Origin: Bacteroidia bacterium
GTDB taxonomy: Bacteria > Bacteroidota > Bacteroidia > Bacteroidales > UBA5342
Length of the DNA: 6,280 nucleotides
Reading direction: 5' to 3'
Assembly (NCBI GenBank): GCA_030433225.1
Contig: JAUIMD010000128.1
Location: 1-6,280 of the forward strand
Shown in pieces: positions 1 through 6,044 of this stretch. Below the pieces are notes generated by a model, which saw nothing but the letters and a program-made list of their open reading frames with translations, had not been told where the DNA came from and did not search any database. Position 1 is the first letter of the stretch. Each line of letters opens with the position of its first letter. The position numbers were made by a program, and so were the translations under genes.

Positions 1-1556
1 ACCTTATGAAAATGTGCATTTTTAGCATCGAAAAAGGCATCGCAGGCTTCACGGAATTTTTTCCAGATGGCATCGGAATATTTACGGGGCACGGGGCCAA
101 TTGTTTTCCATTCTTTTTGGATGGCAATAAACGCTTCGGTTGCTTCCCGCCAATCCTCTCTGTCCTTCATAGAAATGGCCTTTTCTACAAGCTCATTTTT
201 CTGTGCCAGATTTTTTTCCTGCACCTTTTTATATTCGTGGTAAAAACTTCTTTTGTGTTCAAAAAACTTATCGCAGGCTGCCCTGAAACGCTCATAAATG
301 GTGTTGTTGCTTTTTTTAGGAGCGAAACCAATGGTTCTCCATTCTTTTTGAATTTTCAACACCTCATCGGCCAATTTATTCCAGTCTTTAGGTTTTTTTA
401 CCTCCCTTTCTGCAATTTCTTCAACCTTTTCACATAGTGCAGTTTTCTTCACCAGGTTTTCCTTTTGCTCACTCCTCAGGTCATCGTAATACTTTTGGTG
501 TTTTTTATTGATCACCGCCGTTGCCGCCTTAAAGCGTTCCCAAATTTCTTCTTTCAGTTCTTTGGTAACCGGCCCCGTTTCACGCCATTCTTTGTGCAGT
601 TCCTGCAACTCACCAAATGCCTTTAACTCTGAAGCCTCACTTTCCAGTGCTTCCGCTTTTTCGCACAGCTCCGTTTTCTTTTCCAGGTTCTTTTTTAAAT
701 CGTAGTCGCGAAGTTCTTTATTGATTTTTATGTAATCATAAAAGATTTCCACATGCAGGTGGTAATTTTCATACAAATCCTTGACATTTCCGCGCGGTAC
801 ATTCCCGGTATTTCTCCACCGATCCTGCAACTCATGAAAGTGCTGAAATGTTTTATTGAGCGACTCGGGCGATTGCACCAAAGCCTTAATCTCCTCAATT
901 ATTTCGTATTTAATTTTCAGGTTATTTTCCTTCTCCAGCTCGCTTAGTTTGGCCGACTCCATCCGTTTATTTCGGTATTGGTTGGCCAGGTAATTCATTC
1001 GGTCGTACACCGGATCACTGGCAGGCACAAATTCATCCCCCTCTTCTTCTGGCGTAAATGCACTGCGCTGGGCTTCTACTTCATCCAGGTGCTTTTGAGT
1101 TACCAGTTTTTTAATTTCGTCCACCTCCTGTTTTATAGCAACGAGGTTTCCTTTTTCCACCAGTAATGCCAGGCGTGCCACCAAGGCTTCTTTGTCCAGC
1201 GCACTTAAGTCTGCCTCCGGAATATCCTCCTCCTTATTTTTATCCTCTGCTACTGGTTCTTCCGTTTGCACCTCCTGTTGAGGTTCTTCTTCACCTGAAG
1301 GTACATCCTCTGTTTCCTGTGCCACCAACTTTTCTTCATGTGTTTCGGGCGTGGGAGTTGTTTCTGTTGCGTCCTCCTCACTTGTTTCCGTGGAGGCAGA
1401 TTCACTTTCTATTTCGGGTTGTGGAGTTACTTCAGGAGTTTCTTCGGCGGGCGCTGCCTCTTCGTGAGTTTGTTCAATGGCATCGTCATTCACCCCGTCG
1501 TTTTTCTTTCCGGTCCCTTCATTCATTGGGGTTTCATTGAGCTCTTTGTCTTCCAT
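1..1556 (-). CDS. DUF349 repeat protein, C-terminus outside window
   Basis: Translating the minus strand from the ATG at 1556-1554 gives 518 uninterrupted codons up to the window edge, with no stop, so the C-terminus is missing. Residues 1 to about 117 are a low-complexity acidic tail rich in Glu, Asp, Thr and Pro, with no signal peptide, so the protein is probably cytoplasmic. From about residue 120 it becomes a highly charged, helical, coiled-coil-like protein. Four copies of a DUF349 signature (a W-[KR]-x-[TI]-G core followed by a Pro or basic segment) lie at W247, W324, W406 and W483, giving spacings of 77, 82 and 77 residues. Between them are alternating Lys/Glu helices with a repeated LCEK or LVEK element. 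DUF349 proteins of this multi-repeat type are common in Bacteroidota and their biochemical role is not established. No convincing TAnnTTTG box was found just upstream, and it lies 196 bases downstream of the ferredoxin gene on the same strand. Family call is confident; function is unknown. Confidence 0.9.
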   Translation of the reverse strand, partial: MEDKELNETPMNEGTGKKNDGVNDDAIEQTHEEAAPAEETPEVTPQPEIESESASTETSEEDATETTPTPETHEEKLVAQETEDVPSGEEEPQQEVQTEEPVAEDKNKEEDIPEADLSALDKEALVARLALLVEKGNLVAIKQEVDEIKKLVTQKHLDEVEAQRSAFTPEEEGDEFVPASDPVYDRMNYLANQYRNKRMESAKLSELEKENNLKIKYEIIEEIKALVQSPESLNKTFQHFHELQDRWRNTGNVPRGNVKDLYENYHLHVEIFYDYIKINKELRDYDLKKNLEKKTELCEKAEALESEASELKAFGELQELHKEWRETGPVTKELKEEIWERFKAATAVINKKHQKYYDDLRSEQKENLVKKTALCEKVEEIAEREVKKPKDWNKLADEVLKIQKEWRTIGFAPKKSNNTIYERFRAACDKFFEHKRSFYHEYKKVQEKNLAQKNELVEKAISMKDREDWREATEAFIAIQKEWKTIGPVPRKYSDAIWKKFREACDAFFDAKNAHFHK

Positions 1557-1706
1557 AGGTAAAACATTTTGGTCCTTGACATTATTTGTACACAAAATAA
1601 ACAAAAAAACAGGAAGCTGTGTGGATTTTAAGAAAAGATCGCATTATTTCTACGAAAGGATAAAAAAGGGTGCAATCCAATGCCAATGCCCTTACATTTT
1701 GTCAAT

Positions 1707-1733
1707 AAAAAACCCAACACAGGTTCATTGGGT
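1707..1733 (-). terminator. likely intrinsic terminator after the ferredoxin gene
   Basis: On the minus strand, ACCCAA (1733-1728) and TTGGGT (1717-1712) form a perfect 6-bp stem around a 10-base loop, followed at once by five T (1711-1707), then A and TT. It starts 20 bases after the ferredoxin stop codon, which is where a terminator would be expected. The stem is short and the loop somewhat large, so termination may be partial and some transcription could continue into the DUF349 gene. Confidence 0.55.
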
Positions 1734-1752
1734 ATCTTTTAGGCGGAACAGG

Positions 1753-1923
1753 TTAAGCCGGCACAATGGCATCTACAGGGCACACATCCACACACGCCGA
1801 TGAATTATTACACAATTGCGGGTTAATAACAAAAACATCTTCCACCTGAGCAATTGCTTCTGTCGGACATTCTCCAAGGCAGGTGCCGCAACCAATACAG
1901 ACTTCCGTAATCTTAAATGGCAT
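1753..1923 (-). CDS. small bacterial-type ferredoxin, 7Fe-like Cys pattern
   Basis: Reading 1923 to 1753 on the minus strand gives a complete 56-residue protein ending in TAA. It has the internal two-fold pattern of bacterial two-cluster ferredoxins, small soluble electron carriers. The first motif is complete: C9-x2-C12-x2-C15-x3-C19-P. The second reads C38-x2-S41-x2-C44-x3-C48-P, so serine (codon TCA, 1803-1801) sits where the second cysteine normally is. In this fold cluster I uses C9, C12, C15 and C48, and cluster II uses C38, position 41, C44 and C19, so cluster II has only three cysteines. Loss of exactly this middle cysteine is the pattern seen in [3Fe-4S]-binding ferredoxins; a serine-ligated [4Fe-4S] cluster is the alternative. 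A matching promoter lies at 1958-1985 and a likely terminator follows. Redox partner cannot be told from the neighbours. Confidence 0.93.
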   Translation of the reverse strand: MPFKITEVCIGCGTCLGECPTEAIAQVEDVFVINPQLCNNSSACVDVCPVDAIVPA

Positions 1924-1957
1924 AATTCTCTGATTTAATGGAGTTCTTCATTACAAA

Positions 1958-1985
1958 CAAATGTATCTTTATTTTTATGAAACAA
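1958..1985 (-). promoter_or_regulatory. Bacteroidota-type promoter for the ferredoxin gene
   Basis: On the minus strand, TTG (1985-1983) is followed after exactly 17 bases by TACATTTG (1965-1958), a perfect match to the TAnnTTTG -7 element of the Bacteroidota primary sigma factor. Transcription would start near 1951, leaving a leader of roughly 28 bases before the ATG at 1923. The leader shows no Shine-Dalgarno sequence, as is usual in this phylum. Confidence 0.7.
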
Positions 1986-2093
1986 CACAGTTTCTTGGGT
2001 GAAATTAAGGATAAACCACCTCTACAAAGGCATTTCCCATTCATCTGAACAAGGAATTACAGGCAAGTTTTTTACCCCTTAAACGGGAAATTG

Positions 2094-2101
2094 TAAGTTT
2101 G
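2094..2101 (+). promoter_or_regulatory. -7 element (TAAGTTTG) of the SMP-30-like gene
   Basis: TAAGTTTG matches the Bacteroidota -7 consensus TAnnTTTG. The upstream box is weak: only a T-run (2068-2073) sits about 20 bases before it, without the final G. The predicted transcription start, near 2107-2109, lies downstream of the in-frame GTG at 2101, which therefore cannot be translated from this transcript. The ATG at 2149 would have a leader of about 40 bases. This promoter and the one at 1958-1985 fire away from each other across the same intergenic region. Confidence 0.6.
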
Positions 2102-2148
2102 TGAAGAATCAACATACATTTATACATCCCCTTTTAAATGCTTTTATC

Positions 2149-3021
2149 ATGAAAACCGCTACTCTAAAACCATTAAGCTTACGGGCTCTGCTTGCCGGGG
2201 CTGTTCTCCTTTTCTCGATGAGTATTAATGCGCAAACCCTTACCCTTCAGGAGGTATGGACATCAGACACCGTTGTATCCACTCCTGAATCCGTTCGGTA
2301 CTATCCAACGAAAAATGTGTTGTTTGTATCGTGTATTGGCAGTAAAAAACCGGCCGACAAAGACAGCACCGGTTACATTGCCCTGTTGAATTTGGACGGA
2401 AGTGTGCACACCGCGCAGTGGGTAAATGGCTTAAATGCCCCAAAGGGAATGGATGTACTGCGCGGCAAACTTTTTGTAACCGACATTGATGAGCTTGTGG
2501 TTATTGACATTGCCACAGCCAGTATTGAAAAAAGAATAGCCGTTGATGGCGCTGTATTTTTAAACGATGTGGCCTGTGACGAACCTGACAACAGCATCTT
2601 TTTTACCGATTCGCGAACGGGCATTGTACACCGCCTGAAAAACGGCAAGGTTGAAGTGTACCATAAATCAGAAGCAACACAGGTTCTCAACGGCCTTTTT
2701 AATACGCCACAAACCCTTTACCTGGGCTCTAATCACCTACTGGCCCTGGACAAAACCTCCGGCGAAATTAAAATTCTGGTGGAAAATACCGAACAGATTG
2801 ACGGGCTGGAACAAATTTCGGACCAGGTATTTATCGGAACCAATTGGCGCGGACGTATATTGGGTTTGGTTGCAGGCCGCCCCCTCATTTCATTGGAAGA
2901 AAGCCAGGAGCTGGGATACAACACCGCCGACATTGGTAGCCACCGGCAAAAGAAAACAATTTATGTACCCACTTTCTTTTCCAACACTATAAAAGCATAC
3001 AAATACAAAATCACCCCTTAA
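2149..3021 (+). CDS. secreted SMP-30/gluconolactonase-like beta-propeller protein
   Basis: Starting at the ATG at 2149 the product is 290 residues. An earlier in-frame GTG at 2101 is rejected because it is part of the predicted promoter and would put 16 polar residues ahead of a clean signal peptide. Residues 1-28 form that signal peptide: Lys near the start, an Arg at 12, a hydrophobic core, and an Ala-Gln junction (cleavage after SINA), so the protein is exported. The mature part has repeating four-strand blade-like segments of a six-bladed propeller. Motifs shared with the SMP-30/gluconolactonase family include PES with E47, FLNDV with N139 and D140, FTDS with D154, and DGL with D218. E47, N139 and D218 line up with the family's metal-binding triad. 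Family members hydrolyse lactones, but many homologues have unknown substrates, and the reaction here is not determined. It is probably transcribed alone, since the next gene has its own promoter. Confidence 0.85.
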   Translation: MKTATLKPLSLRALLAGAVLLFSMSINAQTLTLQEVWTSDTVVSTPESVRYYPTKNVLFVSCIGSKKPADKDSTGYIALLNLDGSVHTAQWVNGLNAPKGMDVLRGKLFVTDIDELVVIDIATASIEKRIAVDGAVFLNDVACDEPDNSIFFTDSRTGIVHRLKNGKVEVYHKSEATQVLNGLFNTPQTLYLGSNHLLALDKTSGEIKILVENTEQIDGLEQISDQVFIGTNWRGRILGLVAGRPLISLEESQELGYNTADIGSHRQKKTIYVPTFFSNTIKAYKYKITP

Positions 3022-3056
3022 GGCCGCGATGGAACCAACCGAATAGCGAAAACGGT

Positions 3057-3085
3057 TTTGACACCACTATTTTCTTTTATCTTTG
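3057..3085 (+). promoter_or_regulatory. strong Bacteroidota-type promoter for the 3120-5943 unit
   Basis: TTTG (3057-3060), exactly 17 bases, then TATCTTTG (3078-3085). Both boxes match the Bacteroidota consensus (TTTG and TAnnTTTG). The predicted start is about 3091-3093, giving a leader of about 28 bases before the ATG at 3120. As the next two genes are separated by only 4 bases, it likely drives both. Confidence 0.78.
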
Positions 3086-3119
3086 CTTGCATGATTAATT
3101 TGGAATTAACGCGTGCAAC

Positions 3120-4145
3120 ATGAATAAAATAGTGTACCTGATATGCCTTCTTTTTCCCCTAAATGTGTGGAGCTTTACCGCTACCAAGGAAATTCAGAAA
3201 CATTTTCCGAAGGATGGAATCACCTCCTTACACATCACCAATGCTTATGGAAACATTGTGTTGTTGCCTGCCACGGGGGATTCTATTACCGTGAAAGCCA
3301 TGGTGGTGGCCGATGTTATTGAAATTTCTGACACCTCAGAAATATTCCGGTACATCGACCCCAGTACGGTAATTTCTCAAAAATCGCTACGGATAAAAAC
3401 GGTGTACGACGAAGACCTGAACAATGCCGCTCTCGCTGGCGTGCATTACACCATTTACATGCCCGACTCTGTAAACCTCGTTATAAACAACAGGTACGGT
3501 GACCTTGACATTTTCAATGCATTTGGCACCAAAGACATTACGTTGGAATACGGTAAAATAACCTGCAAGAATTTATACTGCCCCCCAAATTCCTCCAACA
3601 CAATTTCGCTCACCTTTGCCACGTTAACCGCAGAAAAGTGCGATTCAATCCACTTTCAATTAAATAATGCATCGGTAACACTGAAAGAAAGCAGGGGAAG
3701 TGTCTTTGAATCCTCCTACTCTGTGGTAAGTATTGACAAAGCGGAAACGGTCAACGCAAATTCCAGCAACGACAACTTCCACCTGAAAACTGTTTCCGGG
3801 TTTCAATTGGCGGGAGAGCAAACAAGGGTAAATATTGGGCAACTTTTGCACGGGATGGAGGTAGAGCTAAACCATGGGAACCTTCAGGTGGATGCGGTTT
3901 CCCCTGCTTTTAGCACTTTAAATTTAAGTCTGCAAAATGCAGAGGCCCGCATTCAAACAGCACCAGAAAGTTCGTATTACCTGAATGCGGCCCTTACCTA
4001 CGGTACATTTGTATACCCTGCCAATCTTTCTGCCACCCTTGTGGAAGACCTCCACCAAAAAACCTACTCGGGCGTTTTGGGCAATACAGAAACCCGCGCA
4101 CAAATTGGGATTATTGGCTATAACAGCACCATCGAATTAAAATAA
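3120..4145 (+). CDS. exported DUF4097-like beta-repeat protein, function unknown
   Basis: This is a 341-residue protein with a signal peptide at residues 1 to about 18 (Lys3, hydrophobic core, ending VWS), and no lipobox cysteine, so it is probably periplasmic or surface-located. The mature protein is almost all short beta strands built on a loose repeat of about 16-22 residues: a [NE]-x-[YF]-G-x-hydrophobic turn followed by alternating hydrophobic residues. Clear copies are at Y43-G44, Y126-G127, Y144-G145 and Y294-G295, with degenerate copies between. This resembles the DUF4097/adhesin-like beta-strand repeat families widespread in Bacteroidota, whose members are often predicted to be beta-solenoids. 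No catalytic motif is seen. It starts 98 bases after the previous gene, behind its own promoter, and ends 4 bases before the aminopeptidase start, so the two are probably co-transcribed. Exact family membership is an inference from the pattern; the gene itself is secure. Confidence 0.85.
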   Translation: MNKIVYLICLLFPLNVWSFTATKEIQKHFPKDGITSLHITNAYGNIVLLPATGDSITVKAMVVADVIEISDTSEIFRYIDPSTVISQKSLRIKTVYDEDLNNAALAGVHYTIYMPDSVNLVINNRYGDLDIFNAFGTKDITLEYGKITCKNLYCPPNSSNTISLTFATLTAEKCDSIHFQLNNASVTLKESRGSVFESSYSVVSIDKAETVNANSSNDNFHLKTVSGFQLAGEQTRVNIGQLLHGMEVELNHGNLQVDAVSPAFSTLNLSLQNAEARIQTAPESSYYLNAALTYGTFVYPANLSATLVEDLHQKTYSGVLGNTETRAQIGIIGYNSTIELK

Positions 4146-4149
4146 AAAA

Positions 4150-5943
4150 ATGCACAAAATAGCTCAGCGCCTACAAAAGCTTCGTGAACGCATGCGGCAG
4201 GAAGATATTTCTGCGTACATTATTCCCGGCACCGACCCTTTTTTAAGTGAATACTTACCCGCCTGTTGGAATCAACGCGAGTACATCAGTGGCTTTACCG
4301 GTTCGGCCGGAAAAATTGTGGTCACCGAAAACGATGCCGGACTGTGGACCGACAGCCGTTATTTTCTTCAGGCAGAAAAAGAACTGAGCAACACCGGCAT
4401 TCAGCTTTTCAAGAGCGGACTGCCCGAAACACCTAACTTATTGCAATGGATTACCCGCCTTGCAGGAGAAGGAAAGGCAGTAGGCCTGAACCCGTTGCTG
4501 TTTTCTGTACGAGATTACCGGCAAATGGAAAAAGAACTGTCAGCGCACCGCATAACGTTAAAAAGTGTGGCGGACTTTGTAGATGCAATATGGATCGATC
4601 GCCCGCCGCTGCCACTAAATAAAGCCATAGTTTTAAGCGATACGCTCACCGGCGAAACCGTGGCCCAAAAACTGAGTCGCTTGCGGGAGCATATGACGGC
4701 GCATACCCTGGACGGATATTTCATTTCGTCTCTGGATGAAATTGCCTGGTTGTTTAACATCCGGGGCACCGATATTGCCTATAACCCGGTTTGCATTGCA
4801 TATGCACTGGTAACTGCGCATGATGCGTTTTTGTACATCCATCCGGAGAAAGTTCCCGAAGAACTGGCCAGCCACACAAGTATCACTTGTGTAACCATGG
4901 ATGCCATTGAGGACCACCTGAAACACCAAGTAACACTGGCAAAAGTTGGCATCGACCCTGTTCGCCTTAATTATGGCATATTTAAGGCCCTGCAGCAATT
5001 CCACACCCCCATTGAAGACACCTCGTGGGTATCCATGCAAAAAGCACTTAAAAACCCGACCGAATTAAAAGGGATAGAAGATGCCATGGTTAAAGACGGG
5101 GTGGCGCTCGTACGCTTTTTTATGTGGCTTGAGGAGGAGCTGAGCAAGGGAAATCAACCCGGGGAGCATGCGGTAGGTGTGCAACTCAATTCTTTCAGAA
5201 GCCTGCAGAATGACTTTAAGGACGACAGCTTTTCCCCCATTGCCGGCTACCAGGAGAACGGTGCCATTGTGCATTATTCCGCCAAAGCAGAAAGCGACCG
5301 CAAACTTACCTGTAAGGGAATTTTTCTGTTGGATTCAGGTGGACAATACAGCCATGGCACTACCGACATTACCCGAACGGTTGCATTAGGAGCGGTACCT
5401 CAACAGGCTAAGGTGGATTATACCCTGGTATTAAAAGGTCACCTGGCATTGTCGCATGCCACATTTCCTCAACAAACACGTGGCGATCAGCTGGATGCGC
5501 TGGCCCGTCAGTTTTTATGGCACAACAACCTCGATTATGGCCATGGAACCGGCCACGGGGTTGGGCATTACCTCAATGTGCATGAAGGTCCGCACTCCAT
5601 ACGAAAAGAGCATAATCCGGTCACCCTTCAGCCGGGCATGATTTGCTCCGTTGAACCGGGGGTGTACCGCCAGGGCGAGTACGGCATTCGTATTGAAAAT
5701 CTGGTGGTGGTGACAGAAAAGGAAACCAACCCATTCGGACAGTTTTTAACGTTCCGAACGTTAACCCTTTTTCCGTACGATCTTCAATTAATGGACACTG
5801 AATTGTTAACCAAAACGGAAATAAGCCAAATTAATAGCTATCACCAAACGGTTAAAGCGCAGCTATTGCCACACCTAAGCCCCAACGAAAAAGACTGGCT
5901 CGAAAAGAAAACCCGTAGCATAACCACCGGCATCTACATGTAA
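4150..5943 (+). CDS. Xaa-Pro aminopeptidase (aminopeptidase P, M24B), three-domain type
   Basis: The 597-residue product removes the N-terminal residue from peptides whose second residue is proline, using two metal ions. No signal peptide is present, so it is cytoplasmic. Domains in order: a creatinase-type N domain (about 5-130, containing the REYISGFTGSAG and LWTDSRYF segments), a second creatinase-like domain (about 140-300), the M24 'pita-bread' catalytic domain (about 305-525), and a C-terminal extension (about 535-597). The five metal ligands are visible: D395, D406 (in GTTDITRT), H469 (in GHGTGHGVG), E502 (in SVEPGVY) and E516 (in RIEN). Catalytic-site histidines H375 (IVHYS) and H478 (NVHEGP) are also present. 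The length and layout match the long eukaryotic-like form (about 600 residues) rather than the roughly 440-residue E. coli PepP. The ATG lies 4 bases after the previous stop, in an all-A spacer, suggesting coupled translation. A probable terminator follows. All key residues are intact. Confidence 0.95.
   Translation: MHKIAQRLQKLRERMRQEDISAYIIPGTDPFLSEYLPACWNQREYISGFTGSAGKIVVTENDAGLWTDSRYFLQAEKELSNTGIQLFKSGLPETPNLLQWITRLAGEGKAVGLNPLLFSVRDYRQMEKELSAHRITLKSVADFVDAIWIDRPPLPLNKAIVLSDTLTGETVAQKLSRLREHMTAHTLDGYFISSLDEIAWLFNIRGTDIAYNPVCIAYALVTAHDAFLYIHPEKVPEELASHTSITCVTMDAIEDHLKHQVTLAKVGIDPVRLNYGIFKALQQFHTPIEDTSWVSMQKALKNPTELKGIEDAMVKDGVALVRFFMWLEEELSKGNQPGEHAVGVQLNSFRSLQNDFKDDSFSPIAGYQENGAIVHYSAKAESDRKLTCKGIFLLDSGGQYSHGTTDITRTVALGAVPQQAKVDYTLVLKGHLALSHATFPQQTRGDQLDALARQFLWHNNLDYGHGTGHGVGHYLNVHEGPHSIRKEHNPVTLQPGMICSVEPGVYRQGEYGIRIENLVVVTEKETNPFGQFLTFRTLTLFPYDLQLMDTELLTKTEISQINSYHQTVKAQLLPHLSPNEKDWLEKKTRSITTGIYM
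5746..5764. repeat. perfect 8-bp inverted repeat inside the aminopeptidase gene
   Basis: TTAACGTT, a 3-base spacer CCG, then AACGTTAA form a perfect inverted repeat, with each arm containing the self-complementary AACGTT. It encodes part of the conserved C-terminal LTFRTLTLFP segment, so protein constraint may explain much of it. It could be a hairpin in the mRNA or a binding site, but nothing else supports a function. Confidence 0.5.
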
Positions 5944-5953
5944 GTAGCATACC

Positions 5954-5990
5954 GATGGCAGCGTGTAAGGCTGAGGCATCCATATTTTTT
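5954..5990 (+). terminator. possible imperfect terminator after the aminopeptidase gene
   Basis: Eleven bases after the stop codon, GATG (5954-5957) pairs with CATC (5977-5980), and inside it CAGC (5959-5962) pairs with GCTG (5970-5973) around a 7-base loop. The two stems are joined by a small asymmetric internal loop. A run of six T (5985-5990) follows 4 bases downstream. The position is right but the hairpin is imperfect and the T-run slightly detached. Confidence 0.4.
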
Positions 5991-5992
5991 GT

Positions 5993-6000
5993 TACTTTTA
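5993..6000 (+). promoter_or_regulatory. weak candidate -7 element for the glycosyltransferase gene
   Basis: TACTTTTA differs from TAnnTTTG only at the last base and lies 44 bases before the ATG at 6045, similar to the spacing of the other promoters here. No TTG or TTTG box is found about 17-20 bases upstream, so this is a weak call. Confidence 0.3.
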
Positions 6001-6044
6001 GCAGTTCATCACAACGGAAGTCTATTACATAATACTTAAAGCCT

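Noticed and set aside
6..437. Plus-strand frame of 143 residues rich in Phe
   Set aside because: Antisense shadow of the Lys/Glu-rich DUF349 repeats (AAA/GAA reversed gives TTT/TTC), which are clearly the real coding strand.
1166..1562. Open plus-strand frames of 124 and 74 residues, one Pro-rich, opposite the DUF349 gene
   Set aside because: They are antisense to the acidic, low-complexity tail of the DUF349 protein; Glu/Pro-rich codons read backwards avoid stops. No family resemblance or promoter.
1557..1640. Possible promoter for the DUF349 gene (TTTATTTTG on the minus strand)
   Set aside because: It is one base off the required TAnnTTTG spacing and has no box at the right distance upstream.
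1924..2148. Hidden small RNA or riboswitch in the divergent intergenic region
   Set aside because: Only the two opposing promoters are seen; there is no strong hairpin, conserved aptamer-like motif or T-run, and the leaders are only about 28 and 40 bases.
3037..3060. Possible terminator after the SMP-30-like gene (AACCG ... CGGTT followed by TTG)
   Set aside because: The stem is only 5 bp with an 11-base loop and practically no T-run, and the bases are better explained as part of the promoter's TTTG box.
4633..5040. Minus-strand frame of 135 residues inside the aminopeptidase gene
   Set aside because: The plus strand encodes a well-conserved second domain of aminopeptidase P over the same bases; the antisense product resembles nothing.
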